DNA of 64,000 nt from contig NC_091669.1 of assembly GCF_042453785.1 (NCBI RefSeq), positions 8,692,501 to 8,756,500 of the forward strand, written 5' to 3'. The number at the start of each line of letters is the position of its first letter. Position 1 is the first letter of the stretch. The notes under the pieces were generated by a model. It was not told the DNA's origin and searched no databases. It was given only the letters and a program-made list of their open reading frames with translations. Shown here one piece after another: positions 45,998 through 58,537 of this stretch. Source of the DNA: Malus domestica (Eukaryota; Streptophyta; Magnoliopsida; Rosales; Rosaceae). The position numbers and the translations under genes are program-made.

Positions 45998-48067
45998 TTA
46001 TTTAGCCCATTCCTTTCGAATATCGAAGGTGTAATTGATCTCCAGGTAGCACTTGTTATCATCGTCAAGAAACTGCAATAACAGAAAGATAGACAGAACA
46101 GGATGAGACTTTCTAGTGGTGACTATATCACTGCGGTCAATTAACTGAAAATACTTCAACTAGGCTTACCTTTGATCTTGCAGAATATGATCCTCTGGCA
46201 AACATGCCAGAAGGTGTGGTCTCTTCCGGCATCACATGTATGTAAGGCTCTTGCTGAGGACTGAAAGTTCCAATCATCTCTTTTGTGCTGTCGACTGAAA
46301 TTAAAATAATCTTGAATGGAACAATTCGGGATGTTTCATTTTACATGAACAACTAGGATGGAGATGGATTACTTACCCTTGACACCAGTTTTCCAAACAG
46401 TGTTGGTGTACTTGAGGCCGGACACAATGTTATTCTTAACTTGGAAGGAGAACTTCAGGTTGTGCGGACTACCTTCTTTCAGCGTAAACCATAAGCCTTT
46501 GGGTTTCCCATCTTCCGGAATATCAAGAACAATGTCAGGTCTACCAGGAGAAAGGATTGACAGCTGAATGAACTTCACTTCTGGTTCAAGAGTTTCTGTT
46601 GTAAAACAAGGGAAACAATTACTATGCGCGAGAAAGGAACGGAAAACCCTTTAAAAAAAGCGCAAAAATATGGATTAAGGCATACTTTTGTCAAACAATT
46701 ATCGTCTCTGTAAAGAGTAAAACATCGGAAATAGAGTATTGGAGCTAAATCATTTATTTCTAAATGTACATCCTTACTATCAAATTAGTAAAGAATATAG
46801 CTAACTGTACCCGTAGGTTCGTTGGAAACAAAGAAGAAAAAAGATGAAGAAAGAAACCCAATAATTGACAATTTCATCTCTACATTCTACAAGGCTACAA
46901 GATTCGAGGAAAAAAGATCCGAGAATGTTCTAGTAAAATGACGATAGGTGAAGAATCACTAATTTTCAAAGTTCAACAATTATGGTGTTCTACTATCAAG
47001 TCCAGATACAGGCCTTGCGCTGCAAGATACACCACATGCAGAAAACAGTGCAAGATATCAGCTCTAAAATGATAACACCATTCATTAAAACAGACAATAA
47101 AACAAATTATGCAAAACCATTCCCAATATTACAGGCCCCCTAAAATGATGGCGCCTCAGACAGATTGAGATTCATAAAACTAAGAGATAAGCTCAGGGTT
47201 GTAGCTAAACAGAACAATGTCTCCAAGACGATCCTTATTCTTTCTTCTACATATATAAACAACATGACAATTCATGATAGAATCTTAAATCAAAATAAAG
47301 AAAATATTTACAAATTCTCACGTGAAATTTTCTTTGGAAACAAGCGTAACAGGAACATTGACCCAAGCAATGATAAGTATTAAGATGCAAACATTCTTAA
47401 GATAAGGAATCATTATTAACTATTAAGGCAGGAAAAGGACTGGACATCCAAGGAAAGCACAAAAGGAAAAGGGGTTGAAGGAAAGCTACACTTTAATTAT
47501 TTCCAATTAGTTATTAACAACTTTGATCATTGGCAATCATCAACAGTGAAAGATTAAAGTACAAAAGAAACTAACATAAAATTCAAAGATTTTGAAATTT
47601 GACGATTCTAGTAAAATCACAAAAGCTGAGAGCTGATGAAATGAAATTTTCAATGTCGCATACCCCCAACATTCTCAAAATCCACAGCCCCAAGCAGCTG
47701 CTCCTTCCACCTCCTCAAACTCTCATCATCCTGAAACAACAAAGTCAACCAACAGTGCAGCAAACAAAACAAAAAGTCAACAACCCAACAAAATATTGCA
47801 TAAATAAAAGAAATTAATGTAAAAAGATACAAACTTTTTGCCAATAATTGAGCAGAAAAAACAGACCTTATCCTTCTCAATCTGTTCCTTAAGAGTGCAT
47901 TGGGGACCCAACTGAATTTTACTGCTTCCTTCTTCATCTTCCTCCTCCTCAGCTGCAGAGACGGAAGTCTCACTCATCTGCCTCCCAATCCCCTCAACTC
48001 CTTCATTATCTGTATCACCTTGGTTTTCTTTCTTTGTTTCTTTGTCACTCTTCTCTCCTCCCCCCAT
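45998..48067 (-). CDS. Rho GDP-dissociation inhibitor (RhoGDI), 5 exons
   Basis: Minus-strand exons 48067-47867, 47730-47664, 46595-46377, 46294-46170 and 46072-45998, all GT-AG with matching phases, encode 228 residues, the normal plant RhoGDI size. The first 67 residues are acidic and disordered (MGGGEKSDKETKKEN; a run of Glu/Asp), as in plant family members. DDESLRRWKEQLLGAVD is the regulatory helical arm that contacts the GTPase switch regions. The rest is the immunoglobulin-like sandwich with the prenyl pocket: GLWFTLKEGSPHNLKFSF, NTVWKTGVKVDSTKEMIG, PYIHVMPEETTPSGMFARG and the C-terminal YLEINYTFDIRKEW. It should extract and hold GDP-bound ROP GTPases in the cytosol, restricting where ROP acts at the plasma membrane. 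Intron 2 is about 1.07 kb and shows no inserted element I recognise. Confidence 0.94.
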
Positions 48068-49644
48068 GTTCTTGGAACTTGAAATAGCTCCAAAATCCAG
48101 AAAATTATCAACTCATCAACAACAGCAAAGAAAACCCAACTAGCAATTCCCAATCGCAGACGAACCGAACAAACACTTTACAGAGAAAACAGAATTAAAG
48201 GTTCTTGCTTTGTGAGTTTGGGGAGAAAATGGAAGAAACCCAGGTGGGGAATTGGGAAAAAATGGAAGAAAGTGAGAGAATTTGTGTTTTGGGGACAACC
48301 CAATGAAGGAAATAATCGTCTGTGTGTTTGGGAATACACAAGAAATAAGACCTTGAAAGCAAAGAAAGAAGAGCAAGAAAAAGGCAAAAGGGAAAAGCTG
48401 GACTTTTGTCCCCTATAGCCTTCTCTGTGGTGGGTTGTTGAAGTTCTCAAAAGGGAAGAGAGAGATTGAGGATGATTTGTCAAACTGAGTGAGAATTGGT
48501 CCTGTGGTGATCCGAAACATAAGTGAGAGAGAGAACGTGTAGGACACTAATGCAGAAGTTTATGGAGATTTGGGGGAATGTTTAGTGAAATAGAGAATAG
48601 CTTTGTATGTTCTACACATTTATCCCCTTACATGAGGGATTAGATTGATCATGGGGACCCACATACCATTGAAAGAAATGTACTCCCCACTCTTTGACTG
48701 TGTCTTCTCTTTTATTTTTCTTATTAAGGGGTGCTAATCCATGTTTGTTACTAAAATAATATTAGTAGTTGCAAGGTGTAGGACAGGATTGCACCCATAA
48801 CTTGTGAAAATTGATAATGATAAGTCATTGATGCAATGTGAGTTCTGCATTCATCAACGACTGAGAGTCATTACACTCCTCATATAACTAATTCAAGCAT
48901 AAACATGATTCATAATTTATTTGTAAAAAAAAAAAAAACAATTATGCTTGTTGTTTGACTGGTAATATGGCATGGCAACTACGATACCCATATTATTCAT
49001 GGTGAAGTGTTGTATGGTAGAATTCTCCCATTGATAGAAAGGGGTTAGGGGTGAGTTTTTTCGACACATCAGCACAAAAAATGAGTCTCTTATTTTGTCA
49101 CATCATCAATTTAACAGTAAAATAACGATCAATCAAATCTTAAATAGTTGCAATGTTAAATCATCATGGTGTAAATTGATGAAACTAAACTCAATGACTC
49201 ATTTTGAAAACCTCTCGGAATCATATAACATTTCTAAAGGATCTTGAGTAGCTATTAGAACCCAAAAATCTCCCAAAAATATAAGTTGAGGAAACTAGTT
49301 ATAGGGTTAAAACCGCCAATGGTGCCACTGCCATGGCAGACTCTTTTGGAAGTTTGGAACCGTGGCTGACATTAAAGGCTTTGTAATGAAGGTGTAAAAG
49401 CATAAACCCAATCTCTACGCTTATGGGCTTTATGGTATCTTTCCAGAGGCTATACAGCCCTATACCCCATGACTTTCTCCTACTCGATCATGTTTTAAAA
49501 ACTTTGAAAATTTTATTAGGTTTAAATTCTTTTCCTCTCGTAGTTTAGATGAATTTATGTGAATTCTTCTATAGTTTATAAAAAAAAAAAAAAAAATCCC
49601 ATAAAATTTCAGTCTTAGTTACTTTTTATTTATTAAAACAAATT
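48068..49644. other. RhoGDI leader/promoter and spacer
   Basis: 48068-48600 on the minus strand is pyrimidine-rich, consistent with 5' UTR and promoter of the RhoGDI gene; the overlapping open frames there (68-101 codons) are shadows. 48700-49640 is AT-rich spacer with A runs at 48928 and 49580; nothing recognised. Confidence 0.4.
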
Positions 49645-50487
49645 AGAGTATAGGGACAAAAATACTCAAAACAAATGTACGTCTTGATTGTGAAAGTGGT
49701 TCGGCTGTCAGAATGTTGAACATTAATACCTACTTGTGAGTATCCAATCATAAAACAACTTGGCGTTCAACATGCCGAGCCCAGTAATTCGAAACACCTC
49801 ACTTCGCCGAGAAAGCTAATGAGATGACATTTGCCAATAAGGATTCGAAAATCCTTCTCGGCCGAGACTTGGATAGATAACCAAACTGAAGGTGCTTCGC
49901 GGTCGGCTGATTCTACGGCAACAGTGCTGTTTATCCAAACTAAAGATGCTCGTTGGTTACCTTCACAGTACTGTTTATCCAAACTAAAGATGTGTTGGCG
50001 AAAAAGGAAAATAAAAATATCAAGGTTGTTGAGAGGTTTCGCGTAGAGCGAGGGTTTGCGCAGGGCAGTTTGTGTGTTGAATTGGATGAGGCTTTGTTCG
50101 ATGTCCTCCCTCCCTATTTATAGTAGCCAACCTGTATCGAATCCCAATCATTCTCGGATTATAACTCATTTCCCCGATTCAACCTTATCTCGGCCAGTCC
50201 TACTCCTACTAGGACTTTGAACTTAACTCATTATTAGGCTGCATCCAATTTCAAACTCTAACATCCTTATCCTGCCGAAACTCCTTCTCGTAATAGGCAT
50301 CACCCATATCCCACAGGTTCCCGACGGGATATGGCCAGCTTCGACTGCACGGCCCATGAACTAGATACCTCTCAATGACACCTAAACACGGCCTTTGAGC
50401 CGAGAACAATTCTACACTCGGCCCAACTAGCACCGGGCTGAGAACAATTCTAAACTCGGCCCAAACCAATATTTTTGGGCCCAAACA
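49645..50487 (-). repeat. 3' LTR of the gypsy element, outer end missing
   Basis: Matches the right-hand LTR from agagtataggga (63589) onward. The right boundary is placed at GGGCCCAAACA|ttgcc because the solo LTR at 18 kb ends the same way (GGGTCCAAACA) next to a TSD. The first 320 or so bases of the LTR as seen at 61941 are absent on the left, so this copy is truncated. A minus-strand TATAAATAG lies at 50122-50114. Confidence 0.78.
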
Positions 50488-50872
50488 TTGCCTTATCGCT
50501 TCTGAGGTCGTCAACCTATACTTCTTGGTTCAAGCCTCGACCTTGAATAAGTGAAACCGATTCTTGGGAACTACCACCATGCGCATTTATGAGACGTAAC
50601 CCCACGATCTCGATTTCCTAACTGTCATGCCACATGTTAGCCCCCTGGTTACCCTAGCAGCCTTCAATCATGACCCTCGAAAACATGCGACCACCAAAAT
50701 GTCCTTCTTGCACTAAACCCGCCGCAACATGCCATCGTGCATCCTCAAACTGTGAAAACCTCGGTCTTCTTGCCTCGATTCTCTGAGCATGTATAATGAT
50801 TAGTAACTCTCTCGCTCGATTCTACCCTTGATTTTGAAAATTAAACGTTCAGCCTTCCGTCCCAAATGTCTA

Positions 50873-50880
50873 TAAATATT
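50873..50880 (+). promoter_or_regulatory. TATA box for the antisense PMD gene
   Basis: TATAAATA sits 127 bp upstream of the PMD start codon at 51007, on the strand opposite to the retrotransposon. The sequence between is pyrimidine-rich like a plant 5' leader. This suggests the gene has its own promoter rather than depending on the LTR. Confidence 0.6.
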
Positions 50881-51006
50881 CGAATCCCTTCCATTCGTAC
50901 CTTATGCTTTCCAAAACCTTTGAAATTTTCTCGCCACTTTGTTCTCAAAACCTTCAAAAACCAGAAAAACTTAAGCTTCGTTCTCATAAATTTTTAGCCT
51001 TCATCA

Positions 51007-54000
51007 ATGGCCTCATTAATCTCAGAGTTTTCCCCCGAGTGCAACAAGTGCAAGGACTTTATAGATCGGAACACTATCAAGACTCTGCGTTTCGAGGGTG
51101 AACTAAACTCTACTCACCAAATTCTAGGCCCACTCTTCAAAGACACGGTGCCATCATCCATCATCAACCTATTCAAAAAACATTGCTTGGCAGGTTTGCT
51201 ACAAGGATTTGATTGGTCAAAGTGGTGCCAGACAAAACCCCAAGGATCCTGGCCTTCAACCAATGCAAACTGGGTGGCCTGGGTCGTACGAATGGAAAAA
51301 TTCTTCGGTAAAGAGTGGGAGGCTCTTGGTATCCACAACGTTATTAAGCTCTTGACCATGGAGATTATAATGGATAAAGAACTCCTCATGGCAGCTCTAA
51401 GCCTATGGTGTTCAGCCACCAACACCATGGTCCTTCCATTCGGCCTTATAACTCCCATCATCCTTGACATCTCGGCTATCATCGGGACTCCTCCTTCCGG
51501 CATTCCAGCTGATGCCACCCTGATTGGATGCCCATCAAACCTTGACCTCAAGGTGTTGTTTGACGCACAGGTCGTCGAGCCAAGAAGGTCAAGAGCCTTC
51601 AAAAGAGGACGTTCAGAAAGTACACAAGAATTTTCTAAACTACAACACCCTTATCCTCCATTTTGCTGGTCGAGGGGAAGCAAGTCTACGGAAGGGAGAA
51701 CATGAGGCATTCCTATTTTACTGGTATAACAAGTTCATCTGTTGTACCAAGTCGAATAAATGCTTGGTCGAGAATATGCCGATGGAGGAAGCCCTGGTTA
51801 GTGGTCACTCTTTGGCGCTCAGTCCCGTCATCCTTGCCAACCTTTTACGTTGCCTGGGGGAAACAACCATCGACAAGATCGACCCACACCAGAATGGACC
51901 TCTTTAGGTGTTCCAACTCCAGCTGCAGGTTTATTTCTCCACATTTCGGCCAGAAATCTCTTGCCTCCAGTCTACTATAGCATTTGACCTTCAGTTGGCC
52001 CCTCAACCAGTACCTCATCACCAAGCTGAAGAAGTCTTTAAACACCTCTTCGGCCTGGACGTCCTTTCTGATGATGAATTTTTGATATGTCGTCATCAAG
52101 AATACCCCTACTGTATCAGACTTCCCACCTCGACTTGGAGTGAAAGCGAAGATGCTGGTCTTCGTCAAAATTGGGGGTTGTTCGTGTTAACTCGTGACCT
52201 TCCTCTTGGTTGTGATGCTCGCTGAGCAAGTTGGGAAGTCTACCACCCCTATTTTGCCGCCCGACAGCTTGGCTACCTTTAAGGTTACCCGATGCCTCTA
52301 CTTTCTTCCTGCTCCCTTCTAAGCCGAAGACGTGTCTCTGGTTCCTCAGAAAGGGAGTGTACAGACACCGAGAAAGAATTTCAGGAACGATGTAAAAAAT
52401 TCCACCTTCAACCAACTGTTCCTGAATCTCTCGGCATCGACACCTTCAACGACTGGTGGGACGAATATACTCATAACTTTTTTGGCACTTCGGTCGAGGT
52501 CGTAGTTAACAAAATTTTTGGCGATCGACCTAAGAAAACCTCTGCCCCTCAATCTAAAGAGGCGCCCCAAGGTATACCCTTGTATCCACCTTTATTCTTT
52601 AAACACTTGAAAGGTTTTACTAACGAGATTTCGCTTTCTTAGGCGATCGGGTACTAAAACAGGTAGACGTGGTCGTCCCGGCATTGGTCAAGAAAAAATT
52701 GGCCTCTTCCTCCAAGAAATCCAAAGCCACCACATAAAATACACCAAGCAAATGGCTTCACCCGGATGCCGAGACGGCTGGTGAAGCTCTCCGTCCCCCA
52801 AAACACGTCAAGCAATTGGCGAAGAAGGGACCACGGGAGATTCATGTTATCTCTAGCCATACCATCGGGACAACTGCTCCGAGTGCCTCTCCTCATACTC
52901 TTGTTGTTGAGGCCTCAGCGGAGAATCGGCTATCTTCAACCAGCCTGGCAACCCAAACTCAACCAGCACCTGAAGTCCTCGAGGTCATGGTTGAGCCAGT
53001 TGCTATACCGCTAGTCGACACGCCTGCAGCTCCAGGGCTGACCGTAGAACTTGTACTGGGGGAGGCAACCCTTTTGATAGGGAAGAATCTCCCTAAGAAT
53101 CCAAAACAATCGACGATCATTTTATAAGAAGTATGACTATGCCGGTCACTCCCTTTACTCATTAAATTCAAAAGTATTAACGGATCTTTTGTTTCAGGAA
53201 GACGAGAGTGACGAAATTCTGTCGGTAAGTCGCTCTCGACCAACCGAAACTCCTTCTGTTGATCCTCTTCCTGTGGTTAAGGCGGCCGCCCCGGTTGATC
53301 CTCATGCAGCCAATCGTGGGAAAAGACCCATTATTGAACCTGAGGCGACGTTAGAAACTCCAGTTCACCCGCAGGACCAGGACCTCGGCATCCCCTCTCA
53401 AGAAGTGACCTCGGCTTTTGTAAGGCTCAACTACTTTCTCTTGTCAATTTTGTTATAACGAGTCTGAACTGAGAAAAACATTAAATGTCAGGTGCCCAGT
53501 TATTCATTTCACCAAAAATTCTATGCGCCGAAGGGTGTTATCTATATTCCTGGCCACCTCAGTGGCTATCGAACGTAGATAACCTTCATCGTCCGCGTGA
53601 ATTAAGAAGCAGCCTGAAACACTGGGCTCGACCATTAAGCTCTCTAGGTTCGAGCAATGAACTTGGAGACATGGCTGAAGTCTCATCTCGGCAGGTCTAA
53701 AGCAAACCCTCTTTGCTACATTTTTTTATGATTTTCCTTGCGCCTAAATTGTTTCTTATGCAACCTTCATGGGAAGTCGAGTTTGATGCTCTCCTATCCA
53801 GCACTTCGGGAATGGCTGGTCTTTCGGCAGCTAAGATTGAGCCCGCCGAATCAACTCTTCTTGTTCGGTTGCAGGAGCTTTTGTCTCTCTCAGCTTCGCA
53901 AGTCCTCGAGCGCAAGGGCTTTGATTCGGTATGTGCATGTCTGAATGATCTCGGAGCTGATGGTCAATTGAGCGCCGAAACCATCATTCAAGCATCGTCC

Positions 54001-54378
54001 GCCTTGGAACGGACTTGAGAATATTTCAGTATTTTCAAGAAAGCTCTTCGGGCTGACGATGACTTGAAAGCTGCAACAACCGGTCGAGATGTTATTTGTC
54101 TGAAGGTTGAAGTTTTAAAGGTGAAAATAGAAACCCTGGCCAACCTTGACTGTCAAATTGCCGAACTTCAAAATTGAAGGTTGGTAATTGCTTCTGAGCT
54201 TGCCAAAGATTTTGAGTCAGGCGGAAAATCTTGTTTAACCGAATACGCGACGAGCGTGAAGTGAGTTGAGCAGCTGAAGATGGACAAGAGGAATCGGCAA
54301 GCTGAGATCATGATGGCCGAAGTGAGGTGGTTGGAGCTGAAGGCTGTTCTTAAATCTCTTCTTCCTTCGTCACCCTAG
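51007..54378 (+). pseudogene. Antisense plant-mobile-domain (PMD) gene inside the retrotransposon
   Basis: From ATG 51007 a 200-residue stretch opens (MASLISEFSPECNKCKDFID ...) with the PMD-type blocks LAGLLQGFDW, WVAWVVRMEKFFGKEWEALGI, LLMAALSLWCSATNTMVLPFG and TPIILDISAIIGTPPSG; after a one-base frame change near 51590 it continues with HEAFLFYWYNKFICC and ALSPVILANLLRCLGE. PMD proteins derive from transposon-borne genes and include plant factors with an aminotransferase-like fold. Further down are NDWWDEYTHNFFG (52452-52490), a low-complexity Pro/Ser/Glu region, and a helical C-terminus (LEVEVLKVK-type heptads) ending at TAG 54376. Apparent introns are 52570-52641 (gtatac...cttag), one ending at 53197 (ttgtttcag) and 53420-53499 (gtaagg...cccag). 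Several in-frame stops mean this copy is broken. It ends 48 bp from the pol stop on the other strand. Confidence 0.75.
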
Positions 54379-54426
54379 AATTATTTGATTGTAAACTTAA
54401 TCAACCAATGAAATGAACTTTTATTC

Positions 54427-55641
54427 TCACATCTCCCATGTAACTGGATAGTATTTCTTTAAAAACCTTCCATGGATTGGTAACTTGTGAACAATACCGG
54501 TTCGATCTCTAAGATGGTATGCCCCATTGCCGAGGACTTTATGAATAACGAATGGCCTTTCCCAATTCGGTGACCACTTGCCGAACTTGAGGTCTTTAAT
54601 TCTTACGGGTATCACGGTTTGCCAAACTAGTTCTCCTTCGCCGAACGTTTTTTGCTTAACTTGTTGATTATATGCACGCTCGACGATCTTTTTTTGAGCC
54701 ACTTATAAGTTATAAGCATCAAGCTGAACTTCTTTTAAATCTTCTAGTTCTTGTCTCATGGCTTGACTGTACTCGGCGCTGAACAAACTACTTTGTTCAA
54801 TTATTCGCAACGAGTTTATACTTAGCTCGAATCGGCAATAATGCGTCGTGTCCATAAGTCAACACATACAGAGTTGTTCCGATGGATGTTTGCAGAGAGG
54901 TTCAATAAGCCCATAACGTTTCGTTTATCCTTAAGTGCCACATGCCTGGCCTTTCTTTTATCATCTTTTCAAGAATACCAATAAGAACCTTGTTACTTGC
55001 CTTGGCCTATCCATTCGCCTGCTCGAGTCGAATATTTAGATTTACCGTATAGTCCTTAAATCTGTCGGATGTAAAGATCGTACCGTTACCTGTTATGATT
55101 GTTTCTGGCACGCCGAATCTAGTCACAATGTTTTCTTCAACGAAGCTACAAACCTTCTTAGACGTTAGCTCGGCATATGACTTGGCTTCGACCCATTGGG
55201 GTGCAAGTACCATGCATGTTTGGTTACACCAGAAGATGGTGAGAATTTACCAATAATATCCATGGCCCATCCTTGGAACGGCCATGGTTTGGTGACCAAA
55301 TGTAATGATTTGGCCAGTACTCTCTGTATAGGCCCATGGATTTGACAATGTACATAACCTTTTGTGTACTCAATACAATCCTTCAGAATACTTGGCCAGA
55401 AATATCCTTGCCGTCGAAGTAGCCAACGCATTTTTCATCCAGATTGGTGGGCTCCGTAAATTCCTTCATGTACTTCTGCCATTGCTTGAGCAGCTTCTTG
55501 CTGGCTGAGGCACAACAACAGTAACCCATCCTCACCTTTTCGATACAGCTCATTATGGTATAATGTGTAGTTTGTGGCATGAACCCTTGTCCGTTGGTTG
55601 TGTTTTTCGTTAGCGTTATCAATATATCGCATAATCATCAT
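54427..55641 (-). pseudogene. Retrotransposon integrase and C-terminal tail, broken
   Basis: Order on the minus strand: HNELYRKGEDGLLLLCLSQQ and RRQGYFWPSILKDCIEYTKG with the zinc-binding HHCC region, QGWAMDIIGKF with the first catalytic Asp, then VPETIITGNGTIFTSDRF where the second catalytic Asp is replaced by Gly, and the C-terminal module FGEGELVWQ...FGKWSPNWERPFVI...YYPVTW. Stops and frame changes separate the pieces. Confidence 0.85.
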
Positions 55642-55845
55642 TCTTCAATCGTTTGGTAGTGCCTCGACAACACAAACCTCAATAGTGTCCTTTTGTTCTA
55701 ACAACGAAGGCAAACACATGACCCTTGTACAAATCACGCAATCACGTTGGAGAACTTGCTGATTAATCAAGGCCAAATGTGCTTGTCATGACACAGGTAT
55801 TTCTCGACCTAATTTTCCCTCCATGAGTTGGGCTCCGGAGGCTAG

Positions 55846-56208
55846 TTAAGCCAGTTCGTCGACGTCAGTATTAAGAACTCGTGAAATGTGTTTGAAAGTT
55901 ACACCGTCAAAGGATTCGGCCAAATAGCTAGCAACCATGCGATAAGGCGCCAGAGTACAACTCATGCAACGAAAAGTCCCGTTGAGTTGATTAATGACAA
56001 GTTCATAGTCACCAAGAACAAGGACACGAGTTGCCCGCAAATCGTGCGGCACGCCGAGGCCGATAATAAAGGCTTCGTATTCGGCCTGATTATTTGTACA
56101 ATTAAAATCGAGCTTGAGAGAAAAATACCAACGATTATGAGTGGGGGATTGAATAACGATCCCAACACCATCCAAGACTGAAGTACTGGAACTATCAAAG
56201 TACATCAT
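55846..56208 (-). pseudogene. Retrotransposon RNase H, broken
   Basis: Blocks YFDSSSTSVLDGVGIVIQSP (first Asp), CTNNQAEYEAFIIGL (Glu), VLGDYELVINQLNG (the usual GDSxLV with Ser to Tyr) and VLNTDVDELA (usual NxxADxLA). The pattern with NNQAEYEA is that of the second, archaeal-like RNase H found in Tat-lineage elements. The region 56240-56590 carries remnants of the first RNase H (KFVASKLRHYMLLSVTQV-like text) with stops. Confidence 0.8.
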
Positions 56209-56846
56209 CTAGTAATTATCACGTGTTTGTATCAGGCTGATGTCAACACCATTGCCCCCGAACTCATACGGGGAAGGGTGTTGAGTAAAACAATCTGCTA
56301 GAGCTTGACTTTTGACAACTTTCTAGGGTACATATTGCAGGCTGAATTCAGAAAGGGCCATCGTCCACTTGCCGATTCGGCCCTTTACGATCGGCTGAGT
56401 AAGCATGTAACGAATAACATTTGTTTGGGCGATGACCTAAGTGACTGACAGGAGCATGTAATGTCTAAGTTTGGATGCAACGAAAAATAGGGCAAGACAG
56501 AGCTTCTCAACAGCGGAGTAATTAATTTTTGGTGGGTTGAGGTTTCGGCTAAGGTAAAAAATGGCCTGTTTTCGCCCGGCGTCATTGTCTTGTGCTAGAA
56601 GGCATCGATGGATTCTTCGACCATCGAGATATATAGCTTAAGAGGTCGACCCCATCGTGGTGGAACGAGGACAGGTGGAGTCGTTAGAGAGACTTTGATC
56701 TGCGTGAATGCCTATTGGTGCTTGGCACGCCATTCGAAGGTGTCGGAGTCCTTGAGTTTCAAAAACATGGAAAAAGTTTTCATTTTCCCGGCCGAGTTAG
56801 TAATAAATCGTCGGAGAAAGTTGATCTTACCTAGCAACGACTATAA

Positions 56847-57601
56847 TTATTTCTTAGTCGTCGGTGGTGGAGCATTAATGATTGCGCGGGCCTTGTTATC
56901 GTCTACCTCAATACCATGGTAATGTATGAGGAAGCCTAAAAAAATTTCGGCTGATACGCCGAAAGCACATTTGGCGGGATTCATCTTCAGATTGTGCCGG
57001 CACATGCGTAGGAATGCCTGACGGAGGTTATCCAAATGCGTCTGTAGTCGTGCTGATTTGATGACCACATCATCGATGTAGACTTCGACAATTGTACCAA
57101 TTAAATCATGGAAATAGTGTTCATAGCTTGTTGGTATGTAGCACCGGCATTCTTGAGGCCGAAGGACATGACGACCCATTACTATGTGCCGAGTGCCTCG
57201 GGACACTGAAAGGCAATCTTATAGACATCAGCTTCGGCGATGAAAATCTGGTTATAACAGGCATGCCCATCCATGAAGGATATGATCTCGTGATGTGCTG
57301 CGGCGTCAATTAGCAAGTCAAAAATTGACATCGGGTACTCGTCTTTGGACGTTGCCAGGTTTAGATTACGAAAATCGATACAGATGCGTAAGGCACCATT
57401 TTTTAGCATTGAGAAGATATTGGCCAGCCATTCGACGTATTGAGCGGTCCGTATAAACCCGGCTTTTAAAAATCGAACTAATTCATCTTTTATGCCGAGC
57501 TGTACTTCGGTTGAGAACCAGTGAGAGGGCTGGCGGAAAGGCTTACACCCATCTTTGATGCATAATTTATGTTCAACAAGGGTCTGATCAAGGCCCAGCA
57601 T
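56847..57601 (-). pseudogene. Retrotransposon reverse transcriptase, frameshifted
   Basis: First piece 57601-57182: VEHKLCIKDGCKPFRQ, VRFLKAGFIRTAQYVEWLAN, GALRICIDFRNLNLATSKDEYP, then the DLLIDAAAHHEIISFMDGH core with the first catalytic Asp. After a frame change near 57190 the second piece carries VYIDDVVIKS (the YxDD catalytic motif) and MNPAKCAFGVSAEIFLGF. Typical Ty3/gypsy RT. Not functional as it stands. Confidence 0.9.
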
Positions 57602-58324
57602 CTCATGATAACTCCAAGCAAAACAATCTTTAAACTCGTTGAGTAATTAACAGAGTTCGACTTTCATGGCATGGGGTAACAGTGCACTAATAAATAACGA
57701 CCAAGGGTCATCGGCCGTTCCAACATTTATTTCCTCTAAGGGGTCCTTAACTTAGGTTTGACTGTCTTCGAGTTCGGTTGGTGCGGCCTGAACTTTGTCT
57801 ACCAACAGTACTGGGCCGTTATCTTCTTAGGCCAAAAATTCGATTAAGTTGATGCCCGAATGTGGGTGCTTGAAAATAGCATACCAATGGGCCAGCAGAC
57901 GTTCCATTATGAATGAAACCGCGGCTCGACGCCTCTCACCTTTGACATCAATCATCAGTGGTAGGGATCAAGTTGGCCAAGCCGAGTCTTGTCGAATCTT
58001 TGTGGACAGTCTCGGCGCCTACCTCAATGGTTTTTGGGACTAAGATCTGAGTCGGCCGTTCATTTTCATTAAAACCCTGTAGGGTAATGTAGCTGACGTG
58101 ATCATCATAATAGTGGGCTTGAATCATGTTGGTTTCAAATGGCTGATTATCGAATGGGTTGACCACGACCGATTTGTCGTCCCAAAAAATAAGAACTTGG
58201 TATAAAGAAGAAGGGATGCAATTCTTTCGAAGAATCTAATCCCTACCAAGCAAAGCATTATATTCGGTATTAGAGTCAACGATAAAAAATGCGGTCATGT
58301 GATTGCGACCTGTAATGTTCACCT

Positions 58325-58537
58325 CTACTTGTCACCGACGAAGCTGCTCATGGTTATTCCTGAAGGAATGAGTTCGGCGTTGGATTGTCGTAATGCCTTC
58401 ATGACGGATACAGGCATGATATTGACCGTTACCCCATAATCGACGAAAATTTTAGAGATTGGATAACCTTCAATGTAGGCCGTGACATACAACGGTTTTA
58501 AATGCTGAAGATTAGCTGAGGAGGAGCGGGGAAACAA
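58325..58537 (-). pseudogene. Retrotransposon aspartic protease remnant
   Basis: HLKPLYVTAYIEGYPISKIF followed by VDYGVTVNIMP: the usual active-site D-S/T-G reads D-Y-G. Followed by an intact-looking flap region. In a frame different from gag. Identification rests on position between gag and RT and this motif. Confidence 0.7.

Noticed and set aside
48140..48483. Open frames upstream of RhoGDI on both strands
   Set aside because: Pyrimidine-rich leader sequence of the RhoGDI gene; no homology and mutually overlapping.
50628..50650. Alternative right boundary of the 3' LTR at ccaca|tgttagccccc
   Set aside because: The boundary at 50487 is better supported because the solo LTR ends with nearly the same GGG(C/T)CCAAACA next to a 5-bp TSD.
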